Source: Mucilaginibacter sp. (GTDB lineage Bacteria; Bacteroidota; Bacteroidia; Sphingobacteriales; Sphingobacteriaceae). Taken from it: a stretch of 64,000 nucleotides of DNA. Of this stretch, positions 1-10,000 are shown piece by piece. The notes under the pieces were generated by a model that was not told where the DNA came from, searched no databases, and was given only the letters and a program-made list of their open reading frames with translations. The translations under genes and the position numbers were made by a program. Position 1 is the stretch's first letter, and each line of letters begins with the position of its first letter. Where the stretch lies: NCBI RefSeq assembly GCF_025359345.1, contig NZ_JANYGQ010000022.1, positions 248,001-312,000 on the forward strand, read 5' to 3'.

Positions 1-1
1 T

Positions 2-1297
2 GGCGCATTTTTCCAGATGGATGCTTTTGCATTTTATTCGGGATTTGGCTTCGGTGCACCCCACCCTAAACCTACTACAGTTGCCGCAAAAACCTTTGAC
101 TATCCTGATTTTGATAATTATTCGTTTTATCTAAAAACCGGTGCAATATCAAATTTGACAAAACTAACCGGCGACAGCCTCGAATTTTGGAACCAGATTA
201 TGGCGCACCCCAATCGCGATGATTTTTGGATGTCGCGCAATGCACGCGTCGGCATTAAAAATGTAAAACCGGCCATGCTGGTTGTCGGCGGTATTTTTGA
301 TGCCGAGGATTGTTTTGGCGCCTGGAACACTTACCAGGCTATCGATAAGCAAAGTCCGCAAACAAATAACCGCCTGGTGATGGGCCCGTGGTACCACGAA
401 CAATGGCGAAATAATGATGGCACCCATTTGGGCAATGTGCAATGGGACAGCAACACCAGCAAATACTACGCTGATAATATAGAGATTCGGTTTTTTGAAT
501 ATTACCTGCGCGGTAAAGGCACGGTTGACAGCATCAGCAAAGCAACCGTATTTTTCACCGGCGAAAACAAATGGCACCATTTAAAGCAATGGCCGCCTGT
601 AGATGCAACGCCAACCAACCTGTACCTGGAACAAAAAGGGAAATTATCTTTTGATGCTATCAGCACTTTTGCGCCCGCATTCGACAGCTATGTGAGTGAT
701 CCCTCCAAACCCGTTCCTTACACCGAAGACGTACATTTTAACCGCTCCCGCAATTATATGACAGACGACCAGCGTTTCGCTGCCCGTCGCCCTGATGTGC
801 TGGTTTACGAAACGCCGCTACTGGATAAAGATATTACCCTTGGCGGTCCCGTTGTAGCCGACCTGATGGTTAGCATCAGCAACACCGACGCCGATTTTGT
901 GGTAAAACTGATTGATGTTTTCCCGGATAACGCCGGCCATGATGACGTTGATATTTATGCTGAAACAGACGCCCCAAACCGCGTGCCAATGGGTGGCTAC
1001 CAAATGCTGGTACGCGCCGAAATAATGCGCGGCAGGTACCGCAACAGCTATTCAGCCCCGGAAGCATTTGTACCCAATAAACCCACCCAGGTAAAATACA
1101 CCCTGCCCGATGTTGCCCATACCTTTAAAAAAGGGCACCGCATTATGGTGCAGGTACAAAGCAGCTGGTTCCCGCTGGCTGATCGTAATCCGCAGCAGTT
1201 TATTGATATCAACCACGCAAAGGACGAGGATTTTATTAAGGAAACCATTAACGTCTATCAAAACCAATCGAAGATAATTTTGCCGGTGGTGAAGTAA
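2..1297 (+). CDS. CocE/NonD-family alpha/beta hydrolase (X-Pro dipeptidyl-peptidase-like / acyl-amino-acid ester hydrolase), 5'-truncated by window edge
   Basis: Frame is open upstream of the ATG at 17 (GAFFQ-MDAFAFYSGFG). Motifs such as KPAMLVVGGIFDAEDCFGAW, NRLVMGPWYHEQW and a C-terminal jelly-roll-like region (TQVKYTLPDVAHTFKKGHRIMVQVQSSWFP) fit the family. Confidence 0.85.
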   Translation, partial: GAFFQMDAFAFYSGFGFGAPHPKPTTVAAKTFDYPDFDNYSFYLKTGAISNLTKLTGDSLEFWNQIMAHPNRDDFWMSRNARVGIKNVKPAMLVVGGIFDAEDCFGAWNTYQAIDKQSPQTNNRLVMGPWYHEQWRNNDGTHLGNVQWDSNTSKYYADNIEIRFFEYYLRGKGTVDSISKATVFFTGENKWHHLKQWPPVDATPTNLYLEQKGKLSFDAISTFAPAFDSYVSDPSKPVPYTEDVHFNRSRNYMTDDQRFAARRPDVLVYETPLLDKDITLGGPVVADLMVSISNTDADFVVKLIDVFPDNAGHDDVDIYAETDAPNRVPMGGYQMLVRAEIMRGRYRNSYSAPEAFVPNKPTQVKYTLPDVAHTFKKGHRIMVQVQSSWFPLADRNPQQFIDINHAKDEDFIKETINVYQNQSKIILPVVK

Positions 1298-1299
1298 GG

Positions 1300-1366
1300 G
1301 TTGGAGATTAGAGATTAGAAAATCGGCTATAAGTCTTACTAATCTCTAATCGACCAATCTCTAATT
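1300..1366. repeat. Foldback element (GGAGATTAGAGATTAG / CTAATCTCTAATCG) between convergent genes
   Basis: Left arm ggttggagattagagattag; right arm ctaatctctaatcgaccaatctctaat; fills the whole convergent gap. Confidence 0.7.
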
Positions 1367-2039
1367 ACTTTAACGATTCATTAATTGCCTTTTGCGCCAG
1401 CGGTTCCATCGCTTTATACCCTTCAAGGGTTGGGTGTATACCATCTTTAGCCAGGTTTACAGGCAAGCCTTTTTCACCGTCGACCATTTTTGAATAGTAG
1501 TCGAGGTAAACGATATGGTTTTTATCTGCGTACGCCTTCAGCATAGTATTAAGCTGTATTACCTTTTCAGTTGGGGTTATTGCAGGGCGCCAAGGCAGTT
1601 TGTTGGCCGGCAGCACTGACGATATTACCACTTTAATATTGTTGGCCTTTGCAAGCTCGGCCATCGAAGCTATGTTGCCAAAAACATCCTCCAGTTTTTC
1701 TGGCCCGTTATTTTGGGCGATATCGTTTATACCCGCAAGTATCACTACTACTTTGGGTTCAAGGTTTATTACATCCTGCCGAAAACGTACCAGCATTTGG
1801 CCGGTAGTTTGTCCGCTTATACCACGGTCGACATAATTATTGCCGGCAAAAAAGGTAGAGTCATTATTCACCCAGAAGTCGGTAATTGAATCGCCCATAT
1901 AAACGGCGGTGATTTTACCAGCAACGGCAGGTTGCAATTTATGGTTAGCATCGTCGTAATGGCCGATATTAGGCCAGTCTTGCGCCCGGGCGCCAATTGC
2001 AAAAGTCATCAATAAGGCAAAAAAGAGTGTTTTGTTCAT
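1365..2039 (-). CDS. SGNH/GDSL-type hydrolase, secreted
   Basis: Signal peptide MNKTLFFALLMTFAIGARAQ (internal ATG at 2039 preferred over 2081). GDSIT block, GINDIAQN block and DGIHPTLEGY block. Confidence 0.88.
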   Translation of the reverse strand: MNKTLFFALLMTFAIGARAQDWPNIGHYDDANHKLQPAVAGKITAVYMGDSITDFWVNNDSTFFAGNNYVDRGISGQTTGQMLVRFRQDVINLEPKVVVILAGINDIAQNNGPEKLEDVFGNIASMAELAKANNIKVVISSVLPANKLPWRPAITPTEKVIQLNTMLKAYADKNHIVYLDYYSKMVDGEKGLPVNLAKDGIHPTLEGYKAMEPLAQKAINESLK

Positions 2040-2217
2040 GTAAATTGGGTATTTTAATTTAAGTGTAAAGTTTAAATGCAAATAAAGAAACTTTTAGCAT
2101 ATGCGGAATAGAATGCGCAATTTGTAAACAAAAATATTTTTCAATTAAACCATTGGCAGGCGAGCTGGTCATACTTTCTTTTTAACCCGGCTTTAAAGTA
2201 TAATTAAATGTAGAGTT

Positions 2218-2706
2218 ATGGCATCTACCTATGCAAAGCACCCCAGTATTATACTTTTCGCCAAAACTGCTTTTTTGCTGGTTATTATTACCTCAATGCA
2301 GGGATGCAAAGGCAATAAGCTGACCTACAACAGCAATTGCGATGAAGGCATTGCGTTTAAAAAGGTAAAGTTTAATGAGCTGGTAACTCATATTAAAACT
2401 TACGACCAGCAGTACGTTGAGGTTTCGGGTACCTATATGGAATCAAAAGAACAATCGGCGTTGTATAACGACAGTTTGTTTACCGACCACTCAAACAAGC
2501 ATGCATTATGGATAAATTTTAGCCAGGATTGTCCGCTGTACCTTAAAGGGACCCGTACAGGTTTATTTGAACCCACCAACGGCGAATTTGTATTGGTAAA
2601 TAATAAAGAGATAAAGATCCGCGGTAAAGTCGATTTGCATAATACCGGGCACCTCGGGCAATATTGTGCGGCTATTGACAGGATTAGCCTTGTCGAATTT
2701 AAATAA
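2218..2706 (+). CDS. Hypothetical lipoprotein
   Basis: N-terminal hydrophobic stretch ending in a lipobox-like sequence (ITSMQGC); no recognised domain. Confidence 0.6.
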   Translation: MASTYAKHPSIILFAKTAFLLVIITSMQGCKGNKLTYNSNCDEGIAFKKVKFNELVTHIKTYDQQYVEVSGTYMESKEQSALYNDSLFTDHSNKHALWINFSQDCPLYLKGTRTGLFEPTNGEFVLVNNKEIKIRGKVDLHNTGHLGQYCAAIDRISLVEFK

Positions 2707-2714
2707 ATCCGTTT

Positions 2715-3476
2715 TTATATTTCAAGCTGCAGGCCATCATAAGCCAGTTCAATGCCGCGGGGCAATTCTTTAGCTATATCCCTGTGCCTGCCAAGCCTGT
2801 GACTTATGTGGGTAAAATAGGTAGTTTCGGCACCCATTTCCTGCGCAAAGGCAACCGCCTCGTCAAGTGTGAAATGCGAAATATGTTCCTGCCTCTGCAA
2901 GGCATTTATTACCAAAATGCGGCTGCCTTTAATCTTTTCTTTCTCTTCACCTGAAACGGTTTTTGCGTCAGTGATGTAGGTAAAATCCTTCAATCTGAAC
3001 CCCAATACCGGTAGTTTATAGTGTAAAACTTCAATCGGTATAAAGTGCACGTGGCCAATATCAAATGGCTCGGCGCCTATGGTATGCAGGTTTAGCTGCG
3101 GGATACCCGGATATTTAAATTCCTCGAAAATATAATAGAACTCGCGTTTGAGCGCTGCCTGTACCCGTGCGTCTGCATACACATCAACAGGCCCTTGCTG
3201 CCGGTAATTATAAGCGCGGATGTCGTCAAGCCCGGCTATATGGTCTTTATGTTCGTGGGTAAAAACAATGGCATCCAGCCGCTGCACGTTCGCGCGCAGC
3301 ATTTGCTGCCTGAAATCCGGGCCAGAATCAACAACAATAACCTTTCCCTTATCTTCAATTAAAATAGAGGTACGCAGGCGGTTATCCCGCGCATCGTCCG
3401 AGGTGCAAACCTCGCAGTTGCAGGCTATTACAGGTACACCCTGTGAAGTCCCGGTTCCTAAAAAAGATATCGTCAC
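2715..3476 (-). CDS. MBL-fold metallo-hydrolase (PhnP-like)
   Basis: GTGTSQGVP start, THEHKDHIAGLDD metal motif, DSGPDF, THISHRLGRH. Confidence 0.85.
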   Translation of the reverse strand: MTISFLGTGTSQGVPVIACNCEVCTSDDARDNRLRTSILIEDKGKVIVVDSGPDFRQQMLRANVQRLDAIVFTHEHKDHIAGLDDIRAYNYRQQGPVDVYADARVQAALKREFYYIFEEFKYPGIPQLNLHTIGAEPFDIGHVHFIPIEVLHYKLPVLGFRLKDFTYITDAKTVSGEEKEKIKGSRILVINALQRQEHISHFTLDEAVAFAQEMGAETTYFTHISHRLGRHRDIAKELPRGIELAYDGLQLEI

Positions 3477-3754
3477 AGTTCCAGTGTTGTTTGTTTAAGC
3501 TGCTGGTGAAAAGCTATTTGCTTATCGTCCAATAAATTATAATCCATTTCAAGATCGCGGGCCAGTTCGCTTATCGCCAATATTTTGCTTTCCAATCCCG
3601 AAAATTTGTTTACTACCACCACTTTACTGTTTAACAACAGGCATGCCCCGGTTTTGAAGTTACCTTTCTCGTAACGAACCCGGTAACCCGCCGTGCGCAG
3701 CAGCAATTCCAGTTTTTCGAGCGTGTGGTTTGTTATGGTAAGCATGGAATTCAA
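3473..3754 (-). CDS. Conserved hypothetical protein (93 aa), translationally coupled to the MBL hydrolase
   Basis: Full-length ORF overlapping the downstream start by 4 nt. Confidence 0.6.
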   Translation of the reverse strand: MNSMLTITNHTLEKLELLLRTAGYRVRYEKGNFKTGACLLLNSKVVVVNKFSGLESKILAISELARDLEMDYNLLDDKQIAFHQQLKQTTLEL

Positions 3755-3763
3755 AAGTAGGAA

Positions 3764-3884
3764 AAAGTCCGGACGTCCGGAAGTCGGTAAAGTCCGAAAG
3801 ACGAAAGAAAAGCTGGAATCGCATCAGGCGATTGCAACAAAAATAATCTTTGCTGACTTTACCGACTTTTCCGACTTTCGGACT
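3764..3884. repeat. Imperfect foldback element (AGTCCGGACGTCCGGAAGTCGGTAAAGTCCG / CTTTACCGACTTTTCCGACTTTCGGACT)
   Basis: Arms at ~3764-3800 and ~3852-3884, inverted. A related single arm occurs at 27874-27910. Confidence 0.7.
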
Positions 3885-3933
3885 ATATTGCACCTCGATA
3901 ATCCTGATACAACTTAACCTCCTTTATTGAACA

Positions 3934-5070
3934 ATGGACCAAAACCCGAATAGGTTTCTTTCGCTTGATGTATTTCGCGGAATGACAATCTGCTTTATGA
4001 TTATTGTAAACACGCCCGGCAGCGGTGCTACAGCATTCGCCCCGCTTGAACATGCCGCCTGGTTTGGCTTTACCCCTACCGACCTTGTATTCCCATCGTT
4101 TTTATTTGCCGTAGGCAACGCAATGAGCTTTGCCATGAAAAAATTTGCCGGCCTAAGCAACTCGGCTGTGGTATGGAAAATCATCAAACGCACAGCATTG
4201 ATATTTTTATTCGGGTACCTGATGTCGTGGTTTCCGTTTGTGCAGCATACAGCAAGCGGCTGGTCACTATCACCAATAAGCCATACCCGTATTTTGGGCG
4301 TGTTACAGCGCATAGCATTATGTTATATGTTTGCGTCGCTGATGGTGCATTTCATCAAATCAGTAAAAGTTATTGTAATTATCAGCGTTTTGCTTTTGTT
4401 TGGCTACTGGTTCTTGCTCCTTATTTTTGGCGATCATGCGCAGCCTTATGGCATGTTAACAAATGCCGGCACCTATCTTGATAAATTCCTGTTAGGCGAC
4501 GATCACCTTTACCACGGCGAGGGCGTAGCTTTCGACCCTGAAGGCTTTTTAAGCACCCTACCGTCAATAGTAAACGTTATCTGCGGCTATTTTGCCGGCA
4601 GGTATATCCAGGAAAAAGGCAAGCGCTACGAAACCATATCAAAACTAATGCTTTGGGGCGCGTTGTTTATCTTCATTGCCCTTTGCTGGAACATGACTTT
4701 CCCCATTTCTAAAAAATTATGGACCAGTCCGTTCACTTTGCTTACAGTAGGGCTGGATTTGATAATTATATCGGCCCTTATTTACATTATTGAAATACGG
4801 GAATGGAACAAAGGCAACTGGACGGCCTTTTTTACCACGGTGGGTAAAAACCCGCTGCCGGTTTATCTTTTTTCGGAGTTGTTTGTGGTTTGTTTGTTTA
4901 TGATTCAAATAACCCCAAAAAGCAATTTTTACGGGTGGATTAACGATGTGCTTTTCCAGGTTGTGGCGCCGGGGGCGATAGGCTCGTTGTTGTTTGCCAT
5001 TTGCTATATGCTGGTTTGCTGGTGCTTTGGGAAAATTTTGGATAAGAACAAGATTTATCTGAGGGTGTGA
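3934..5070 (+). CDS. Heparan-alpha-glucosaminide N-acetyltransferase-like / DUF5009 multi-pass membrane protein
   Basis: RFLSLDVFRGMTICFMIIVNTPGS and HAAWFGFTPTDLVFPSFLFAVGNAMSF motifs; many TM helices. Confidence 0.85.
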   Translation: MDQNPNRFLSLDVFRGMTICFMIIVNTPGSGATAFAPLEHAAWFGFTPTDLVFPSFLFAVGNAMSFAMKKFAGLSNSAVVWKIIKRTALIFLFGYLMSWFPFVQHTASGWSLSPISHTRILGVLQRIALCYMFASLMVHFIKSVKVIVIISVLLLFGYWFLLLIFGDHAQPYGMLTNAGTYLDKFLLGDDHLYHGEGVAFDPEGFLSTLPSIVNVICGYFAGRYIQEKGKRYETISKLMLWGALFIFIALCWNMTFPISKKLWTSPFTLLTVGLDLIIISALIYIIEIREWNKGNWTAFFTTVGKNPLPVYLFSELFVVCLFMIQITPKSNFYGWINDVLFQVVAPGAIGSLLFAICYMLVCWCFGKILDKNKIYLRV

Positions 5071-5107
5071 GTTGGTGAATGGTTGATTAGTTTGAAATCT
5101 GTAAAAT

Positions 5108-5228
5108 TTGTCATTGCGAGCGAGGTACGAGCGCGGCAACCGCACGCTTGCATAATCTTCGTACAAAGACGATGCCATTCATTTCGCTCTGTAAAGTTCG
5201 CGGTTGCCGCGCTGCGCTCGCAATGACA
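5108..5228. repeat. Interspersed foldback family A, copy 1
   Basis: tttgtcattgcgagcgaggtacgagcgcggcaaccgc ... gcggttgccgcgctgcgctcgcaatgaca. Confidence 0.85.
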
Positions 5229-5256
5229 TAGTTTTAATTGTTACACTATTATAGCC

Positions 5257-6324
5257 ATGAAAAAAATTATAGTATCGTTATTACTCGTCGTGCTGGCTAT
5301 TGCCCATACCTACGCCCAGCAAACAAAAACCTATGCCGAAAAGCTTGGTTGGCCCAAGGGCGCCAGGGTGCTGATACTGCATGTAGATGACGCCGGTATG
5401 TCGCACGACTCGAACGAAGGCGCCGAGATGGCTATTGGCGAGGGTGTGGCTACCTCAACCAGCATTATGATGCCCTGCCCCTGGGTGTCTGACTTTAAAA
5501 AGTATCTCGACAAAAACCCAAATACCGATGCAGGCCTTCACCTTACGCTAACATCCGAATGGAATAACTACCGCTGGGGGCCATTGGCCGGCAAACAGGC
5601 GGTGCCTGGCCTGGTTGATAAAGAGGGCTGCTTTCCGGCTGCAGTTGTTGGTGTTTATTTTAGCGCAAAACCGGATGAGATTGATAAAGAAATACGCGCC
5701 CAGCTTGACCGCGCCGTAAGCATGGGCATTAAACCCACCCACCTCGACTCGCACATGGGGACGCTATTCGCCAAGGACTCTTTTTTGGAGAAATATTTGA
5801 AACTGGGCATCGAAAAACAAATCCCCGTGATGTTTCCGGGCGGCGATGATACTTTTTTCCGCTCTGAAGCAAAAGCCGCCGCCATAGCCGACTTGAAAAA
5901 ACAAGGCAAACACACCGAGGGGATGACCATACCCGATCCTACTCCGCTGGTTAAAGCAAAAGAAACCGGCGCTATGCTCTGGAAAAATGGTCTGCCTGTA
6001 TTGGACGACCTGCATAACTCCAGCTATGATTGGATAATGCCCGATATCGACAAAAAAACCGACAAGGAAATTCAAAAATTTTACACCGACCATTATATCG
6101 AAAGTATCGGCAGGCTTAGCCCGGGTTTAACCATGGTAATAATGCATTGTACTAATCCATCCGAATCGTTCAAGAACATCTGCAACGAAAGCAAAAAACG
6201 TAAAGGTGACTTGATGGCCATGATGAACCCGCGCCTTCGTAAGTTTTTAAAAGACAACGGCTTTATTTTAACAACGTGGCGGGAAGTGATGGAGCGAAGG
6301 GTGAAGGCCGGGAACCAGGATTAA
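5257..6324 (+). CDS. ChbG/YdjC-like carbohydrate deacetylase, secreted
   Basis: Signal peptide; LILHVDDAGMSHDSNEG, DAGLHLTLTSEW, PTHLDSHMGTL motifs. Confidence 0.88.
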   Translation: MKKIIVSLLLVVLAIAHTYAQQTKTYAEKLGWPKGARVLILHVDDAGMSHDSNEGAEMAIGEGVATSTSIMMPCPWVSDFKKYLDKNPNTDAGLHLTLTSEWNNYRWGPLAGKQAVPGLVDKEGCFPAAVVGVYFSAKPDEIDKEIRAQLDRAVSMGIKPTHLDSHMGTLFAKDSFLEKYLKLGIEKQIPVMFPGGDDTFFRSEAKAAAIADLKKQGKHTEGMTIPDPTPLVKAKETGAMLWKNGLPVLDDLHNSSYDWIMPDIDKKTDKEIQKFYTDHYIESIGRLSPGLTMVIMHCTNPSESFKNICNESKKRKGDLMAMMNPRLRKFLKDNGFILTTWREVMERRVKAGNQD

Positions 6325-6361
6325 GGGACTTATTAGATTTTAAGGAGGATTTAACAAATTT

Positions 6362-6452
6362 TGTCATTGCGAGCGAGGAACGAGCGCGGCAATCGCGCAC
6401 TTTACAGAGCGGCTGCGAACAGTTCGCGATTGCTTCGTGCCTCGCAATGACA
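6362..6452. repeat. Interspersed foldback family A, copy 2
   Basis: tgtcattgcgagcgaggaacgagcgcggcaatcgcg ... cgcgattgcttcgtgcctcgcaatgaca. Confidence 0.85.
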
Positions 6453-6476
6453 AATAAGGGCAAGTTATTTCAATCT

Positions 6477-7157
6477 CTACCGCAAATCAACAACCTCAAC
6501 ACCCTTATGCGCTTTAACATCAAAGGTAAACATGGCATCGGCAACTGCCGGATTGGGTACAAAACTTTTTAAAGTATAAGTATACCTGTTACCGTTTTTA
6601 TCAAATATCAGGGCGCTATAAATTTGACTTTTAGCCTTGTCAATCTCCAGCCTCACTTTAAAAAAGCCTTTTTTATCGTCTTCCGGGGTAAGGTCAATTT
6701 CCTGGTAAATATTACCTCCTATCTTTTTTAGACCTGTGTACAGGTATTTGTAGCCGTGTTCGTAAATGGTAAATATTTTGGCTGGATTTAAACCTTCGCC
6801 GCTGTTATCAACGTTATTTACCTGTACCTCGTTATCCTTTTTAAGATAGGTCCACTGGGTTTTGCCATCGCTGATAATTTCCTGCTGGGCCACATTTTTT
6901 GTAGCTGCATCGGCGCCGTAGAGACTTACCTTAAACTTATTCAATTTTGATTTTGCTATAAGTGTCCCTGTTTGGGTTTCTTTTACGCCAGCCTGCTGGT
7001 TATCAAGAGTAAACACAAAATCGGTTTTAACCACGTCGTACATTTTGTATTTGGCGCTTACCTTGCTTAAAATGGCTTTGGCGTCTGCGTCTTTTTGGGC
7101 CGATGCGTAACCGGCAGTTAGTACTGTTAGTATTGAAAATATAAGTAGCTTTTTCAT
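6477..7157 (-). CDS. lolA: LolA-like outer-membrane lipoprotein carrier protein
   Basis: Signal peptide; LolA-like beta-rich protein (KTDFVFTLDNQQ..., GTLIAKSKLNKFKV, DGKTQWTY); next to ftsK. Confidence 0.8.
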   Translation of the reverse strand: MKKLLIFSILTVLTAGYASAQKDADAKAILSKVSAKYKMYDVVKTDFVFTLDNQQAGVKETQTGTLIAKSKLNKFKVSLYGADAATKNVAQQEIISDGKTQWTYLKKDNEVQVNNVDNSGEGLNPAKIFTIYEHGYKYLYTGLKKIGGNIYQEIDLTPEDDKKGFFKVRLEIDKAKSQIYSALIFDKNGNRYTYTLKSFVPNPAVADAMFTFDVKAHKGVEVVDLR

Positions 7158-7262
7158 TTTTCCTCCGGATCGAATCCGTATAGTATTAGAGCTTATTTTT
7201 AAAAAATTGTTTCAACGATTATCAAATCGCACATAATTAAGAACAAAAATTAAGACAAAGGT

Positions 7263-9824
7263 TTAATTGCCGCCTTTTTGCAGCGTTTCCAGGTGGCGTT
7301 CGAGGCTGTATTCATCAGGATATAATACATCCCGTGCCTTGCTGCCTTCAAACGGCCCCACTATACCTGCGGCTTCCAACTGATCGATGATCCTGCCGGC
7401 GCGGTTGTAACCCAGCTTCATCTTGCGTTGAATTAACGATGTGGAGCCTTGCTGGTGCAGCACTATCAGGCGGGCTGCATCTTCAAACATCGGGTCGCGG
7501 TTATCCGGGTCAAAATCTTTAGGGCTGCTTGTCTCGCCTTCGCCAACATACTCAGGCAGCAACATTGCCGATGGATAGCCACGCTGGTTACCGATAAAGT
7601 CGGATATCCGCTCTACTTCATGTGTATCTACAAAGGCGCATTGCAAACGAATCAGGTCGCTGCCGGTTGACAGCAACATATCACCACGACCGATCAACTG
7701 GTCGGCGCCGCCACTATCCAATATGGTGCGCGAATCAATTTTCGACAACACCCTGAATGCCAGCCTCGAAGGGAAGTTGGCCTTAATGGTACCCGTAATA
7801 ATATTTACCGAAGGCCTTTGCGTGGCAATTACCAGGTGTATACCTACTGCACGGGCCAACTGTGCAATACGGGCAATCGGTACCTCCACCTCTTTGCCTG
7901 CGGTCATCATCAAATCGGCAAACTCGTCAATCACCAGCACAATAAAGGGCAGGTAACGGTGTTTTTCCGGGTCGCTTATTTTCCGGTGCACAAACTTTTC
8001 GTTGTATTCTTTTAAGTTACGTACCTGCGCATCCTTCAGCAAATCGTAGCGCTGGTCCATCTCGATACAAAGCGAGTTAAGCGTATTCACCACCTTTTTT
8101 GTATCAGTAATAATCGCATCAGCCTCATCAGGCAGTTTGGCCAAAAAGTGCCGCTCTATTTTGCGGAACAACGTTAACTCCACCTTTTTAGGGTCAACCA
8201 GTACAAACTTTAGCTCCGACGGGTGTTTCTTATATAGCAGCGAAACCAATATGGCATTGATACCAACCGATTTACCCTGCCCGGTGGCACCTGCAACCAG
8301 CAAGTGAGGCATCTTGGCCAAATCGGCAATAAATACTTCGTTGCTGATGGTTTTACCAAGCGCAATTGGCAAATCCATCGTGGTGTTCTGGTACTTTTCG
8401 GTAGACAAAACCGACCGCATGGAAACCATTTCGGGGTGCTGATTAGGCACTTCGATACCTATAGTGCCTTTACCCGGCATCGGGGCAATAATACGGATAC
8501 CCAAAGCGGCGAGGCTCAAGGCAATATCGTCCTCCAGGTTTTTTATTTTGGAGATTCGCACACCCGGCGCAGGGATAATTTCATATAGGGTAACTGTTGG
8601 GCCAATAGTCGCCTTTATCTTATCTATCTCGATATTATAATGATTCAGCGTTTCAACAATTTTGTTTTTGTTGGCCTCCAGCTCGTCGGAGTTTACACTT
8701 ATTTTATTTGAGCCATAGTTTTCAAGCAAATCAAGCGGCGGATATTTGTACGACGCAAGGTCGAGCTTATGGTCATAAATACCGAACTGGTCGAGCAGGC
8801 TTTTGGCCTTTTCATCATCGGCTGTTTCAATGTTTAAAACAGGGGTTGGCCTTTCCACACCAACCGTTAATGGGATGTCGCTTTCTGTTACATCCCGGCT
8901 CATCTCCGGGTCGGGAGTTAGTATCAACGGCTCATGAAAAACCGGGTTCTGTACAAATTCCTGTTGTTTAAGCGGCTCGGGGTTTACTGTTTTTTCAGCA
9001 TTTTCCTTTATCCTGTTTGCGCGGCCGGGCCATTCTTTAGGAATCGAAATTTCTTCTTCTTCCAGTTCAATCGGCTCCGGTACAATGTCGCCAACAGGCG
9101 CTGTCTCTACCGTTTTTGGCTCGCGTTTAGGTATTTTAAAGTCGATGTTGTACGCTATGATCAATACTGTTAAAGCAAGGAAAACAAGTATACCTCCTGT
9201 GCCGGTTTGGCCTATTTGAGCATCAAGCAGCAGGTTAGTATAGTAACCGAAACCTCCTTCGACATAATTTGGTGTATCGCTTAAAAATGTGTGAAAAAAA
9301 CCAATGGTAACGGAAATAAATATTAAAGCGAAAAAGCCATAGGCCAGCGTTTTACTTAGCGGCAACAGGCGAACCTTAAAAACCATGCGGTAGCCTGCTA
9401 TAAAAAATATAAATACAAATACAAACGATGCCAGCCCGAACCATTCGAAAATAAACTGGTTTGACACCAATGCGCCCAATTTACCGGCCCAGTTTTCAAC
9501 TACGGGGCTTTTCACGTGGTTTTCCATCAGCTCTTGCGTGGTGCGGAACAGGTTATGCCAGCCGCCGTTGGTGGGCGATACGTAGCTTTGGTCTTCCTGC
9601 CAGGTAAAAAGGTAGGATGTAAACGCCACCAAAAAATATACTGATAACAGCAGTAGAAATAACCCGGAAATTTTTATTAACTTGCTGTTCAGCAGGTCGC
9701 GAGAGTAGGGATTTTCTACTCTTTGTTTGATAGGCCGCTCCTTCTCAGCCTTTGATGCTGGCTGGCGTGGCTGATTTTCTGGCTTGAAACTATTTGATTT
9801 AAATTGATTTCCTTTTACCGGCAT
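7263..9824 (-). CDS. ftsK: DNA translocase FtsK/SpoIIIE
   Basis: N-terminal TM helices, Walker A GATGQGKSVG, VLVIDEFADLMM, ATQRPSVNIITGTIKANFPSR, C-terminal gamma winged helix. Confidence 0.97.
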   Translation of the reverse strand: MPVKGNQFKSNSFKPENQPRQPASKAEKERPIKQRVENPYSRDLLNSKLIKISGLFLLLLSVYFLVAFTSYLFTWQEDQSYVSPTNGGWHNLFRTTQELMENHVKSPVVENWAGKLGALVSNQFIFEWFGLASFVFVFIFFIAGYRMVFKVRLLPLSKTLAYGFFALIFISVTIGFFHTFLSDTPNYVEGGFGYYTNLLLDAQIGQTGTGGILVFLALTVLIIAYNIDFKIPKREPKTVETAPVGDIVPEPIELEEEEISIPKEWPGRANRIKENAEKTVNPEPLKQQEFVQNPVFHEPLILTPDPEMSRDVTESDIPLTVGVERPTPVLNIETADDEKAKSLLDQFGIYDHKLDLASYKYPPLDLLENYGSNKISVNSDELEANKNKIVETLNHYNIEIDKIKATIGPTVTLYEIIPAPGVRISKIKNLEDDIALSLAALGIRIIAPMPGKGTIGIEVPNQHPEMVSMRSVLSTEKYQNTTMDLPIALGKTISNEVFIADLAKMPHLLVAGATGQGKSVGINAILVSLLYKKHPSELKFVLVDPKKVELTLFRKIERHFLAKLPDEADAIITDTKKVVNTLNSLCIEMDQRYDLLKDAQVRNLKEYNEKFVHRKISDPEKHRYLPFIVLVIDEFADLMMTAGKEVEVPIARIAQLARAVGIHLVIATQRPSVNIITGTIKANFPSRLAFRVLSKIDSRTILDSGGADQLIGRGDMLLSTGSDLIRLQCAFVDTHEVERISDFIGNQRGYPSAMLLPEYVGEGETSSPKDFDPDNRDPMFEDAARLIVLHQQGSTSLIQRKMKLGYNRAGRIIDQLEAAGIVGPFEGSKARDVLYPDEYSLERHLETLQKGGN

Positions 9825-10000
9825 CCTGATATACCCCTGATATGGTGCAAATATAAAGTTAATAGATTAAACAACTTATTTACCTTGATTTTTTAATTTT
9901 TTAGTAATATTGGAAGGTGTTAGGAAATAAACGCTAAATTGGGTTAAAAAATTCTCCGACTAATTACATTTACCTTGGTATCGCAAGAAAAATATAGAGA

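Noticed and set aside
164-580. 138-aa minus-strand ORF
   Set aside because: Antisense to the CocE-family hydrolase; no domain signature.
3660-3917. Overlapping short ORFs on both strands across the AGTCCGGA foldback
   Set aside because: They arise from the inverted repeat and adjacent CDS; low-complexity translations (TDFSDFRT) mirror the DNA repeat.
6263-6572. Short ORFs across family A copy 2 (e.g. FVIARHEAIANCSQPL, FVIASEERARQS)
   Set aside because: Translations of the repeat element; such peptides recur wherever the element occurs.
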